A stretch of 64,000 nt of DNA from WTFY01 sp965203725 (GCA_965203725.1 CBDBDH010000001.1:496001-560000); one strand, 5' to 3'; numbered from the stretch's first letter, positions 26,920-36,404 are shown. The notes: generated from the letters alone by a model not told the origin. Program-made: numbers and translations.

Positions 26920-27873
26920 TCAGGCAGTACGGTCCAGCAACGCCCTCCAGCGGTCCTTTTCCCGCGCGTAGGAAAACAGCCCGGCTTTTCCCCGGCAGGC
27001 CGTTTGCAATTTCCCCAGCCAGGCGCGGTCGGCCTCCGCCCGAAGCAGCAGCTCGCGCAGCGCCCGGCTGTCGCCGGTCGCATAATAGCCCGGATAGGCT
27101 TCCCCCAGTAATCCGACCGAGCCGGCAATCTTGGAGGCAATGACCGGAAGACCGGCTACACAGGCCTCCGAGATTACATTGGCCCCGCCTTCCATCCTGG
27201 AACTGAGCACCATGACATCGGCGCTCGCATATACCCTGCGCACCTGCCAGTGCGGTACTTCACCATGCCAGCGGTAGCGGGGGTTTCCCTGCATCTCCTT
27301 TTCGGCCCGTTCCGCCCACACCCGGGTATGGGCCTTGCCGTACTGGTGGACGTGGATGCGGGATTCCGCCGGCAGCCTGCGCACCGCGTAGGCGGCGCGC
27401 AGCGGGTCCTTTTCCTCCCGCAAATGCCCGATCACGCAGACACTGAAGCGGTTTTTCCGACTGGCCTGCCTGCGCACCACCGGCTTGGCCGACTGGTGGA
27501 TCACCGACACCTTGTCCCGGTACGCTGCAGGGATTGCCAAGGCCGCGAGATCGTGCAGGGTGACCAGCTGGTCCGCCGCGCGGATCGAATACAGCGTGGG
27601 TTCAGGGGAAGACCGGATGAACTTGTAGATGTCGGTGCCCGTCAGCGCCACGATCAGCGGCCGGTCGGGACATTGCGTGTGGAAGCGGCGGATGGAGACG
27701 GCGCTGCGCCATGCATGCAAGGCCACCATGGCATCATACCGGCCTCCGGCAAAGTCAACCTTCACATCCACCCGGTGTCCCAGTTCAGTCAGGATGTTTT
27801 TCCAGCGGCTGGCCGTGGCGCGGTTCCCGGAACGGGAACGGGGCAACGCCGGGGTGATCAGGACAATTTTCAT
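26920..27873 (-). CDS. senB: Selenosugar synthase SenB (glycosyltransferase-like)
   Basis: This 317-aa GT-B fold protein begins MKIVLITPALPRSRSGNRAT. It contains LIVALTGTDIYKFI, HQSAKPV, VIGHLREEKDP and the donor-site SSRMEGGANVISEACVAGLPVI. It matches the former TIGR04348 glycosyltransferase group now known as SenB, which joins selenophosphate and a UDP-sugar to form a selenosugar. ATG 27873 starts at the first Rossmann strand; the open frame upstream reads back into senA and is not coding. It is divergent from senA with 81 bp between starts and convergent with selD. The context of SelD and SenA on either side supports the call. Confidence 0.88.
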   Translation of the reverse strand: MKIVLITPALPRSRSGNRATASRWKNILTELGHRVDVKVDFAGGRYDAMVALHAWRSAVSIRRFHTQCPDRPLIVALTGTDIYKFIRSSPEPTLYSIRAADQLVTLHDLAALAIPAAYRDKVSVIHQSAKPVVRRQASRKNRFSVCVIGHLREEKDPLRAAYAVRRLPAESRIHVHQYGKAHTRVWAERAEKEMQGNPRYRWHGEVPHWQVRRVYASADVMVLSSRMEGGANVISEACVAGLPVIASKIAGSVGLLGEAYPGYYATGDSRALRELLLRAEADRAWLGKLQTACRGKAGLFSYAREKDRWRALLDRTA

Positions 27874-27954
27874 GATATGTGCGGATGGTATTACGTTATT
27901 GTATGGGTAACAGGGTATATTGCATGATCCAAACGGGATGCACACGGAAAGCTG

Positions 27955-29259
27955 ATGCACTACAAAGAAGCCACCGCGGAAAACCTGGAAGCCGCCCTGC
28001 GGAATACGCGCTCCAGGACCCTGGCCCTGATCGAGGGGCTGGACACACAGCAACTTCTAGGACCCCGGCTCCCCACCACCAACCCGCTGTGCTGGGAAAT
28101 CGCCCACACCGCGTATTTTCACGAGTTTTGGGTGCTGCGCAATCTGGGACAGCGGCAGGAAATTCTTCCGGATTCGGACAGGCTGTTCGATTCCATTTCC
28201 ATCCCCCACGAGACGCGATGGGATCTGCCCCTGCCCGGTATGGCGGACACGCTGCAGTACATGGAGGACGTGCTGTCGGCGGAGATTTCGCAACTCGGTG
28301 AAATCAGGCTGGATGATTCCGCGAAATATTTCTACCTGCTGGCGCTGTTCCATGAAGACATGCATGGCGAGGCACTGACCTATACCCGACAGACACTTGC
28401 CTACCCGGCACCGGCCTACCTGGGCCCTCCGGCCTCCGCGGACGACTCCAGCGCTCCCGAAAATGAAGACATCGAATCCGCAGGCGGACAGTTCTTGCTG
28501 GGCACGGAAAGAAACGGCGGGTTCACGTTTGACAACGAGAAGTGGGCGCACAGGGTGACCGTGGCCCCCTTTCGCATGGCCCGTCATGCAGTGAGCAACC
28601 AGGAGTTTGCCGAGTTCGTGGAAGCCCGTGGCTATACCACGCGGGAATACTGGTGCGAAGCCGGTTGGCAATGGCGCCGGGAACGGGGTCTCGAGTGCCC
28701 GGTGTACTGGAGCAGGGATTCCGATCACAGCTGGTATTTGAGAGAGTTTGACCAGTGGCGCGCACTGGCATTGGCCCGGCCCGTGATCCACGTCAGCTGG
28801 TACGAAGCCAAGGCGTTTTGCAGGTGGGCAAACCGACGCTTGCCGAGCGAGGCGGAATGGGAATTCGCGGCGGCCTGCAGCCCGGAGGATGTGACCCCGG
28901 ACATGCCCTGCAAGAGACGGTTTCCCTGGGGAGACGAGCCCTGTGGGGACCGTGCCAACCTGGATGCCAGGGGATCCGGCCTGGCTGCAGTCCACGCGCA
29001 TCCTGCGGGCGACAGTGCACTGGGCTGCCGTCAGATGCTCGGCAACGTGTGGGAGTGGACGGACTCGACTTTCCGGCCCTACCCGGGCTTCTCTCCGGAT
29101 TGCTATACGGAATATTCCCGGCCGTTGTTCGGGCAGACCAAGGTGCTGCGCGGTGGCGCCTGGGCAACCCGCAGCCGCATGATCCACAACACATGGCGCA
29201 ATTATTACGGCCCTGACCGCAACGATGTGTTTGCCGGGTTCAGGACCTGTGCCAGGTAA
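27955..29259 (+). CDS. senA: Selenoneine synthase SenA (EgtB-like)
   Basis: This 434-aa nonheme-iron enzyme has an N-terminal DinB-like domain with candidate iron ligands in WEIAHTAYFHEFW and LFHEDMHGEAL. A C-terminal sulfatase-modifying-factor domain follows (LPSEAEWEFAAACSP, LGNVWEWT, RGGAWAT, GFRTCAR). That is the EgtB architecture. In selenoneine producers the paralogue SenA couples hercynine with a selenosugar to give the selenium analogue of ergothioneine. Location next to senB and selD makes SenA more likely than EgtB. No egtD (hercynine synthesis) is in the window, so it must be elsewhere or hercynine imported. Confidence 0.87.
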   Translation: MHYKEATAENLEAALRNTRSRTLALIEGLDTQQLLGPRLPTTNPLCWEIAHTAYFHEFWVLRNLGQRQEILPDSDRLFDSISIPHETRWDLPLPGMADTLQYMEDVLSAEISQLGEIRLDDSAKYFYLLALFHEDMHGEALTYTRQTLAYPAPAYLGPPASADDSSAPENEDIESAGGQFLLGTERNGGFTFDNEKWAHRVTVAPFRMARHAVSNQEFAEFVEARGYTTREYWCEAGWQWRRERGLECPVYWSRDSDHSWYLREFDQWRALALARPVIHVSWYEAKAFCRWANRRLPSEAEWEFAAACSPEDVTPDMPCKRRFPWGDEPCGDRANLDARGSGLAAVHAHPAGDSALGCRQMLGNVWEWTDSTFRPYPGFSPDCYTEYSRPLFGQTKVLRGGAWATRSRMIHNTWRNYYGPDRNDVFAGFRTCAR

Positions 29260-29325
29260 GTCCGGCGACCGGCACCGCATGCGGACACACCCGATGAAAC
29301 TGTATTCCAGGTCGCAGACTCGCCC

Positions 29326-30132
29326 ATGAGCTGGTGGGGAAAACTGGCCGGCGGCGGACTGGGATTTGCGCTGGGCGGGCCGCTCGGTGCAATGATCGGG
29401 GCCATGCTCGGCCACCAGCTGGACAAATCCTCTGACAGCAGGCAGGAGGGTTTCGGCTTTGACCTGGGCTCGCAGGAACGGACCCAGGCCGCCTTCTTTA
29501 CCGCAACCTTTTCCGTCATGGGCCACATCGCCAAGGCGGATGGACAGGTTTCTCCGCAGGAAATCCAGCTCGCCGAACAGGTAATTTCGCAGATGCGGTT
29601 GAACAAATCGCAACGCAAGATTGCCGTGGCCCTGTTCAACCAGGGCAAGGAGGACGGATTCATGCTGGATGAGGTCCTCGAACAGTTCCGCAGGGAGTGC
29701 CATGGCAAAACCACGCTGATCCAGATGTTCATCGAGATCCAGCTGCAAGCCGCTTATGCGGACGGCATCAAGGACCCGGCCGAGGAGCGGGTGCTGCACC
29801 ATATCTGCCACGTGTTGGGATATCCGCATGCATGGCTCGAGCAGCTGGAATCGATCACCTTTGGCCAGCAACGTCATTATCGGCACGGCGACCGCTCCGC
29901 CTTCGTATCGGCCGAGGAGATCGAAAATGCCTACAGGGTTCTCGGCGTTGACCCGCAGGCCTCCGAAGCCGAAATCAAGAGAGCCTACCGCCGGCTGATG
30001 AGCCAGCACCATCCCGACAAACTGATTTCCAAGGGCCTGCCCGAAGAGATGGTCGATATCGCCACGGAGAAAACCCAGGAGATTCGCAAGGCCTATGACA
30101 TGATCAGGGAACAGCGCAAGAAAATGCACTAG
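29326..30132 (+). CDS. djlA: Membrane-anchored DnaJ-like co-chaperone DjlA
   Basis: DjlA (268 aa) stimulates DnaK at the inner membrane. It has an N-terminal glycine-rich membrane segment (LAGGGLGFALGGPLGAMIGA) and a TerB-like domain (AAFFTATFSVMGHIAKADG to about residue 175). The C-terminal J domain has the HPD motif in RRLMSQHHPDKLISKG. The start MSWWGKL resembles E. coli DjlA MQYWGK. It follows senA by 66 bp on the same strand without a clear terminator between. Confidence 0.94.
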   Translation: MSWWGKLAGGGLGFALGGPLGAMIGAMLGHQLDKSSDSRQEGFGFDLGSQERTQAAFFTATFSVMGHIAKADGQVSPQEIQLAEQVISQMRLNKSQRKIAVALFNQGKEDGFMLDEVLEQFRRECHGKTTLIQMFIEIQLQAAYADGIKDPAEERVLHHICHVLGYPHAWLEQLESITFGQQRHYRHGDRSAFVSAEEIENAYRVLGVDPQASEAEIKRAYRRLMSQHHPDKLISKGLPEEMVDIATEKTQEIRKAYDMIREQRKKMH

Positions 30133-30217
30133 CCACGGGTGCGGGACCGATTGCGGCATACCCGTCATAGCATGCTAACATGGCTGCCCTACAAGCCAAC
30201 CATAGCCGATACGAATC

Positions 30218-31183
30218 ATGACAAAACCTTACCCTGTCCTGGCATGGATGGTGGTTTTTGTGCTGGGGGCGGGCCTCGCCGTTCTGGCGGCCAACGACCC
30301 GATAATTTTTGCATTCAAGACCAATCCATGGTTCAACTCCCTGATCGTTCTCGTCCTGCTGGCAGGCCTGGGCTACAACTTCTTGCAGGTAGCCAGCCTG
30401 ATCAAGGAAATTGAATGGATTGAGCGTTTCCGCAGCGCGAAAAAGGTCGACATGTCCGGCAGGGCGACCCCGTTGCTGGTGCCCATGGCACACATGCTGG
30501 CCCAGAAGACCAGTGACCGCCTGGCCTTGTCCACCTTGTCCATGCGTTCTCTGCTGGACAGCATCACCAGCCGCCTTGAGGAATCCCGGGATATATCGCG
30601 TTACCTGATCGGCCTGCTGATCTTCCTGGGACTGCTCGGCACATTCTGGGGACTGTTGACCACCGTCAGCTCTGCCAGCGATGTCATCAAGAACATGTCC
30701 GCGGACGGGGAGAACAGTTTGCTGCTGTTCGACAACCTGAAGCTCGGTCTACAGCAACCCCTGTCCGGAATGGGCATCGCCTTCAGTTCGTCTTTCTTCG
30801 GGCTGGCCGGCTCGCTGGTGCTCGGCTTCACGGACCTGCTGACCAGCCATGCGCAAAGGCGGTTTTTCAATGAACTGGAGGAATGGCTCTCCGGGGTCAC
30901 GCGGCTGTCAACCGGTGCACTGGTTGACGATTCAAGCGTGCCGGCCTACGTGCAGGCCCTGCTGGAAAAAACCGCGGATGGCATCGAGAATCTCGAGCGG
31001 GCCTTGAGCGGCCACGCGGATGAACGCACCCGGCTCGATGACAACCTGCTGGAGCTCACTCGGCAACTGGCGGAATTGAGTGAATACCTGAAACGCAATC
31101 AGCAGCCGATGTCGGATGACCTGCGCAATGAACTTCGCATACTGACCCGCACCATCGCGACCTCGCTGGAACAGCGTAACTAA
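30218..31183 (+). CDS. MotA/TolQ/ExbB-type proton-channel protein of unknown role
   Basis: This 321-aa membrane protein has helices at about residues 8-26 and 40-58, a cytoplasmic loop, and helices at about 128-150 and 178-205 containing YLIGLLIFLGLLGTFWGLLTT and GMGIAFSSSFFGLAGSL. These are the MotA/TolQ/ExbB channel signatures. A C-terminal coiled-coil-like tail (about 235-315) follows. Ten bases separate it from a MotB-like partner, so they form one ion-driven stator-like complex. It is not flagellar: no flagellar genes are nearby and the tail is unlike MotA. The target of the motor is unknown. Confidence 0.85.
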   Translation: MTKPYPVLAWMVVFVLGAGLAVLAANDPIIFAFKTNPWFNSLIVLVLLAGLGYNFLQVASLIKEIEWIERFRSAKKVDMSGRATPLLVPMAHMLAQKTSDRLALSTLSMRSLLDSITSRLEESRDISRYLIGLLIFLGLLGTFWGLLTTVSSASDVIKNMSADGENSLLLFDNLKLGLQQPLSGMGIAFSSSFFGLAGSLVLGFTDLLTSHAQRRFFNELEEWLSGVTRLSTGALVDDSSVPAYVQALLEKTADGIENLERALSGHADERTRLDDNLLELTRQLAELSEYLKRNQQPMSDDLRNELRILTRTIATSLEQRN

Positions 31184-31193
31184 TCCGGTTCAC

Positions 31194-32228
31194 GTGCAGC
31201 TCTCCCACACACACCGTCGCAGTATCAATATCTGGCCCGGCTTTGTAGACGCGCTGTCTGCCCTGCTGATTGTGATCGTGTTCCTGCTGCTGATCTTCAT
31301 GATTGGCCAGTTCTTCCTGAGTACGGCGCTGACGAGCAAGGAACAGACCATTACCGAACTGGACCAGGTCGCCGCGCGACTGGCCGAGTTGCTGGCCACG
31401 GAAAAATCGAACACTGCCGACCTGAGACAGCAACTGGAAACCGCCACCGCACAGCTGTCGGACCAGTCCGGTGAACTTGCAGCCCTGCAGGCGGATACAG
31501 AATTATTGATGAATTTGCGCCGGCAACTCGAACAGGAGATTGCCGCACTTTCCCGCGAACTCCAGAGCAGCCGGGAAAGCCTGGAATCGGAGAAACAGCT
31601 CTCCTCGCGCTCGCTTGCACAAATCGAATTGATCAACCGGCAGATCACGCGGCTGCGCGACCAGCTGGGATCGGTAGGACAGACCCTGGGCATTGAAATG
31701 GCCGCCGGTGATGATGACCTGGAGGCGTTTACCCGCAATATCAACCAGTCCCTGCTGCAGATGGTGCAGACGCTCGCACACTACCGTTCCGATTTTTTTG
31801 GCCGCCTGCGGGACGTGCTCGGGGACCATCCGAATATCCAGGTCGTCGGCGACCGGTTCATCCTGCAATCCGAGCTCCTGTTCGATACCGCTTCGGCCAC
31901 CCTGGGCGCGCGGGGCAAGCGGCAGGTGGAAATGCTGGCCCGGACCATCAACGCCATGAGCGGGGAAATACCCGAGGACATCGACTGGGTGATACGCATC
32001 GACGGGCACACCGACCGAAGGCAGATCAACACTGCGGAATTTCCCTCCAACTGGGAATTGTCCACCGCGAGGGCACTGGCCATCGTGCAGTTCATGATCG
32101 CGCAGGGAGTCGCACCGGAACGTCTCGCGGCGACCGGCTTTGGCGAGTTCCATCCGCTGGACCCGGCATCCAGTCCGCAGGCCTATGCCCGAAACCGAAG
32201 GATCGAAATCAAACTCACCGCCCGGTAG
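31194..32228 (+). CDS. MotB-like peptidoglycan-binding (OmpA-domain) stator partner
   Basis: This 344-aa protein (GTG start) has one N-terminal membrane helix, WPGFVDALSALLIVIVF, with the ion-binding aspartate at D19, the hallmark of MotB/TolR/ExbD subunits. A long coiled coil (about residues 48-170, rich in Glu, Gln and Leu) follows. The C-terminal OmpA-like domain has DTASATLGARGKRQVE, IDGHTDRRQI, NWELSTARALAIVQF and YARNRRIEIKL, which bind peptidoglycan. Together with the upstream channel protein it should couple the proton gradient to force on the cell wall. The coiled coil is much longer than in MotB. Confidence 0.87.
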   Translation: MQLSHTHRRSINIWPGFVDALSALLIVIVFLLLIFMIGQFFLSTALTSKEQTITELDQVAARLAELLATEKSNTADLRQQLETATAQLSDQSGELAALQADTELLMNLRRQLEQEIAALSRELQSSRESLESEKQLSSRSLAQIELINRQITRLRDQLGSVGQTLGIEMAAGDDDLEAFTRNINQSLLQMVQTLAHYRSDFFGRLRDVLGDHPNIQVVGDRFILQSELLFDTASATLGARGKRQVEMLARTINAMSGEIPEDIDWVIRIDGHTDRRQINTAEFPSNWELSTARALAIVQFMIAQGVAPERLAATGFGEFHPLDPASSPQAYARNRRIEIKLTAR

Positions 32229-32257
32229 ACAGCGGCTCCAAAAGTGCGGCAATACCC

Positions 32258-35200
32258 TCAGGCCGGCGTGATTTCAGCGTCGCGGCCTGCGGGAGACGGA
32301 GCGCTGCTGCCGAGCTGCAGGAAGCTGGGCAGCAGGATCAGCGTGAACACGGTGCTGACCGCCATTCCACCGACGATGACCCCGGCGAATCCCTTGTAAA
32401 GCTCGGAGCCTGCACCCGGGATGACCAGCAGGGGCAGCATCCCGAAAATGCTGGTCAGCGTGCTCATGAAGATGGGCCGCAGGCGCACCCGTACGGATTC
32501 ACGTACCGCAGCCGCTCGCGCCAGGCCCCGACGCTCCGCGGCGCGGGCCTGGTGGACCAGCAGGATCGCGTTGTTGACGACCAGCCCGAGCAGGACAATG
32601 AAGCCGAGCATGGTCAGCAGGTCTGCGGGAAGATTCAGCAGCTGCAACATGAGGACCCCGCCTACGGTGGCAAGCGGCAGGACCAAAATGACCAGGACCC
32701 CGTCGACAAAAGACCGGAACAGCGCGCTGATCAGCAAGTACAGGATGATCACGGCCAGCACGAAGCTGCTTGAAAAGCCCTGGATGGCCTTTTTCAGATT
32801 GTCGGCAGACCCGCTCAGGCGAACCGCCCCGCCCTCGGGCAGTTCCTGCTCTATGACCGGTATGATCTCCTGGTGAATCTTGTCGAGCACCACTTCCAGG
32901 GGAATCCCGGGGGGCGGGCGCAACTCCAGGGTCACGGTGCGTCGCCGGTCGAGACGGCGAATGAGGTCCGGGCCCGCGGTGCGCGTGATCTCGACCAGTT
33001 CGCTGACGGGCAGAACACCGCCTTGGGGCGTATACAGCGGGATGGCGGCCAGTTCTTCCGGCGTATCCCATGGCTGGACCCTGGCGACCACATCCAGTTT
33101 TTCATCGCCGTTGAAATAATCGCCGACGAACAGGCCCTGGCCCAAAAAGCGCGTCAGCAAGGCCATGGTCCCGCGCCCCCAGCCGACCTCGACCAGGCGG
33201 CTCTCCCGGGGCATCATTTGCAACTCGGGTTCTGCCAGCTGCAGCCCGGGCTTCGGGTTGGCCCGTATTCCGTAAAACACCGAGGGGATTTTGAAAAAGC
33301 CCGCCCGGGCGGCATGCAGCAGGCTTTCGATATCATTTCCCTGGATATTGATATCGACGGCGGTTCTCCCGCCGACACCGCTGAACAAGGACGCCTTCTG
33401 TACGATGGCAAAGGTGTCAGGGAAACCGCTGACCGCGCCTTCAACAACCTTCATGACCCTGTCGACTTCATCCTTGTGCGGGTTTCGTGCCCGCGCACCC
33501 AGGAACACCGCCCCGGGCCTGGCGACAAAGAAGTAATGCTCGATCTGCGGTGACCTCGTGCCGCCGAGATACGGCTGCAGACGTTGGGCAATCACTTCCC
33601 CCATTTCCTTCTCGACGTGATCGATATTGACGCCCGGAGGCGGGATCACGATGCCAAACACCAGGTTGCGATTTCCTTCCGGTAAATAGTTCAGCTTGGG
33701 GAAAGCCAGGTAGGTGATCGTGACGGCGGTCCCGATCAGGCCGAGGATCCAGATCCAGCGCATCTTCGGTGTGCCGGTGAGGTTCATGATCATCGAAGTG
33801 GCCCGGTCCAGCCAGGACTCCGGCCTGTCGGCAAGCTGCATTTGCGATGTGAACTCATGGGCAGCCACGGGGATCACGAGGCTGGCCACGAGCAATGACG
33901 TCACGGTGGCCACTGAAATCACGATGGCCAGATCCGAGAACAGCTGCCCGCTTTGATCCTTCAGGAAGATGATCGGCAGAAAAATAGCGACCGTCGTCAC
34001 CGCAGAGGCGAACAGGGCCGGCCACACCTGCCAGGTCCCTGCAATCGCGGCATCCCTGGAGGGCATGCCCTGCTCGCGCATGCGCACGATGTTCTCCAGT
34101 ACGATGATCGCGGCATCCATCACCATGCCGACCGCAAATGCCATGCCCGCCAGGGAAACGACATTGATGGTGCGGCCCGTCATGTTCATCATCACCAGGG
34201 CCATAAACAGGCACAGGGGTATCGTCAAGGTAACCACCAGCGTGGGCCGCAGTCTTCTCAGAAACCACCACAAAATGCCAATCGCCAGCAGCACGCCCAG
34301 GCTCAGGCTGTTGCGCAACAACTCGATCGCACTGTTGATGTAGTGGGTCTCGTCATAGACCTGTTCTATGTTCAGGCCCGCCCGTTCAAGGGGCCCCTGG
34401 TTGATCTCGCGGACCACTTCCCGGATCCTGCTCATGGTCTGCAACACGTTGACACCCGATTCCCGGTAGGCATTGACTGCGATCGACTGTCCGCCCTTGG
34501 TAATCACGAAGTTGTTGCGATCGACCGTAGCCAGTTCGACCCGGGCGATATCCCGCAACACGACGGCCCGGCCATCCCGCCACTCCAGGATCAGTTTATT
34601 GAGCTGCTGCACGTCCAGCGCGCCGGCATAGCGCAACGTGTAGCGCCGTTTGCCGACGCTTGCGGTGCCGCCGGAGATGTCCTCATTGCCGTTGACCAGG
34701 GCGGCGGCCTTGACCAGATCGATGCCCAACCCTGCCGCCTTGTAGGGATCCACGGTTATCCTGACTTCATGTTCATTGCCGCCACGGACCTCGGATAGCG
34801 CCACGCCGGGGATGCGTTCAAGGCGCGTCTGCACGACGTCCTCGACAAAATCCCGGTAGGTTTCTATGGGTCGGGGATTGCCCTCGTCAGGCCGAACGAT
34901 GAACCAGGCGATCGGCCGTCCCCGGCCACCGGCCGTGCTGAGTACGGGCTCGTCTGCGTCTTCGGGATAGCTTGGAACACGGTTCAGCCGGTTGATCACA
35001 TCGATCAGTGCGCGGTTCAGGTCGTGTTCCACCTCAAAGGAAAGCGTGATCTTGCCCCTGCCCGTGCTGGCTTCAGAAAGCAGTTCCGTCATGCCCGAAA
35101 GACCGCGCAGCTGCTTTTCCTGGGGCTCGATGATCTCGGACTCGACCTCTTCCGGGGCAGCCGCCCGCCAGCTGGTCGAGATCACGATCTCGGGCTGTTC

Positions 35201-35320
35201 CACGGCGGGAGTCAGCTGGATGGGGAGTTGGGTCAGGGTGACCGACCCAAACAGGATCACCAGCAGGCAGCCGACCAGGGTTGCAGTGGGATTGCCCAGT
35301 GCAAGTTTGATCGGGTTCAT
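32258..35320 (-). CDS. RND family efflux permease
   Basis: This 1020-aa inner-membrane pump has the RND layout of 12 helices and two large periplasmic loops. The start NPIKLALGNPTATLVGC, the TM4 motif VGMVMDAAIIVLENIVRM and a C-terminal GLVVNNAILLVHQARAAE identify the family. At TM4 the proton relay reads Asp-Ala rather than the Asp-Asp of AcrB. It is coupled to its adaptor gene by a four-base overlap. No outer-membrane channel gene is present, so a shared TolC-like partner is expected. The substrate is unknown; ArsS lies upstream on the same strand. Confidence 0.92.
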   Translation of the reverse strand: MNPIKLALGNPTATLVGCLLVILFGSVTLTQLPIQLTPAVEQPEIVISTSWRAAAPEEVESEIIEPQEKQLRGLSGMTELLSEASTGRGKITLSFEVEHDLNRALIDVINRLNRVPSYPEDADEPVLSTAGGRGRPIAWFIVRPDEGNPRPIETYRDFVEDVVQTRLERIPGVALSEVRGGNEHEVRITVDPYKAAGLGIDLVKAAALVNGNEDISGGTASVGKRRYTLRYAGALDVQQLNKLILEWRDGRAVVLRDIARVELATVDRNNFVITKGGQSIAVNAYRESGVNVLQTMSRIREVVREINQGPLERAGLNIEQVYDETHYINSAIELLRNSLSLGVLLAIGILWWFLRRLRPTLVVTLTIPLCLFMALVMMNMTGRTINVVSLAGMAFAVGMVMDAAIIVLENIVRMREQGMPSRDAAIAGTWQVWPALFASAVTTVAIFLPIIFLKDQSGQLFSDLAIVISVATVTSLLVASLVIPVAAHEFTSQMQLADRPESWLDRATSMIMNLTGTPKMRWIWILGLIGTAVTITYLAFPKLNYLPEGNRNLVFGIVIPPPGVNIDHVEKEMGEVIAQRLQPYLGGTRSPQIEHYFFVARPGAVFLGARARNPHKDEVDRVMKVVEGAVSGFPDTFAIVQKASLFSGVGGRTAVDINIQGNDIESLLHAARAGFFKIPSVFYGIRANPKPGLQLAEPELQMMPRESRLVEVGWGRGTMALLTRFLGQGLFVGDYFNGDEKLDVVARVQPWDTPEELAAIPLYTPQGGVLPVSELVEITRTAGPDLIRRLDRRRTVTLELRPPPGIPLEVVLDKIHQEIIPVIEQELPEGGAVRLSGSADNLKKAIQGFSSSFVLAVIILYLLISALFRSFVDGVLVILVLPLATVGGVLMLQLLNLPADLLTMLGFIVLLGLVVNNAILLVHQARAAERRGLARAAAVRESVRVRLRPIFMSTLTSIFGMLPLLVIPGAGSELYKGFAGVIVGGMAVSTVFTLILLPSFLQLGSSAPSPAGRDAEITPA

Positions 35321-36372
35321 GGGTCCGCCAGCAGCGGTCGCACCTTGACTACCATGCCGGGCTGAAGGTTCTCACCACCGCGTGTGATGACCCGGTCACT
35401 TTCCCGGATTCCGCCCATCACTTCGATGCTGTCAGACTCGGCGATTCCGGTCTGCACAGCGACTTTTTCTGCCACCGATTGCTCGTTCACGCGAAACACG
35501 TACACCGCCTCCCTGCGCAGCACCAGGGCATCGCGCGGCACCAGCACCACTTCCCTGGGGTGCGCCGTCGGGATCGCGACACGCAGCAGGGTGCCCGCAC
35601 TCAGGGACGCATCCGAGATGGAAATACGCAACTCATACAGGCGCGACAGGTCTCCACCGATCGGCACCAGGGTGCGCACCCGGCCCGTGCCGTTGAATTT
35701 TCCATGGCTGTAGGTCAACGGCGTGCCGACCGTCACAAAAGGCAGTGCACTGGACGGGACGTGCGTTTGAATCTCGAGGTTTTCGCTGCTGACCAGTCGC
35801 ACGATGGCCTCCCCCTTGTCGGCCCACTCGCCGGCCTGCAGGCGCCGCTCCGATACGATGCCGTCAAACGGGGCGATGATCTGTGTGCGCCGCAAGTGCT
35901 CTTCGGCCTGGACCAGGCGGGCTTTGGCGGAGAGGATGTTGCTGTGTGCGACCGACTGGTCCCTGCGGGCCGCATCCACCTGGCTCAATGCAATATTGTC
36001 ATCCGTCAGGAGTTTGCTGAAGCGTTCCACCTGGCGGGTGTGGTACTCGTACCTGGCCTTTTCGCTCTGGATGATGGACTGCTCTTCGATCAGTTGCTGG
36101 CGGATGAAGACGTCATCCAGTTTCGCCACCGTTTCACCTTTTCGAAAGCGGCTGCCGACATCGGCCACCCACGTCAGGTGCCCGGGGACCTCGCCCGCCA
36201 GATAGGCATCGTCCCGACTGATGAGCGTGCCGCTGTACAGGACGGTGGGCGAGACGCTTTTTTTCACGGCCGCCTCGGTGACCACGAACACGGGAGGCCG
36301 TTCCATCATCTCCTGTGCCTGAGCCGTCACCGCAAAAAGGGCCAGGGCAATGTGTACAAGCAAGATTCTCAT
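35317..36372 (-). CDS. RND efflux periplasmic adaptor (membrane fusion protein)
   Basis: This 351-aa secreted protein has a signal peptide MRILLVHIALALFAVTAQA, a split lipoyl domain (VADVGSRFRKGETVAKLDD and IIAPFDGIVSERRLQAGEW), a helical hairpin between them (about residues 110-165) and a C-terminal beta-barrel region. That is the layout of HlyD/AcrA-type adaptors linking RND pumps to outer-membrane channels. The stop overlaps the permease start. It lies 32 bp after arsS on the same strand, so it could belong to the same transcript. Confidence 0.92.
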   Translation of the reverse strand: MRILLVHIALALFAVTAQAQEMMERPPVFVVTEAAVKKSVSPTVLYSGTLISRDDAYLAGEVPGHLTWVADVGSRFRKGETVAKLDDVFIRQQLIEEQSIIQSEKARYEYHTRQVERFSKLLTDDNIALSQVDAARRDQSVAHSNILSAKARLVQAEEHLRRTQIIAPFDGIVSERRLQAGEWADKGEAIVRLVSSENLEIQTHVPSSALPFVTVGTPLTYSHGKFNGTGRVRTLVPIGGDLSRLYELRISISDASLSAGTLLRVAIPTAHPREVVLVPRDALVLRREAVYVFRVNEQSVAEKVAVQTGIAESDSIEVMGGIRESDRVITRGGENLQPGMVVKVRPLLADP

Positions 36373-36404
36373 GTCCGTGTGTGAGGCAGGGTACAGTCCT
36401 GCCG

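Noticed and set aside
28057..30168. Open frame of 703 codons on the minus strand opposite senA and djlA
   Set aside because: It is fully antisense to two clear genes, has no recognisable domain and a composition rich in Gly, His, Arg and Pro, typical of shadow frames in GC-rich genes.
30218..32228. Zorya anti-phage system
   Set aside because: Only MotA/MotB-like genes are present; no ZorC, ZorD or ZorE-like helicase or nuclease lies beside them, and the channel protein is too short for ZorA.
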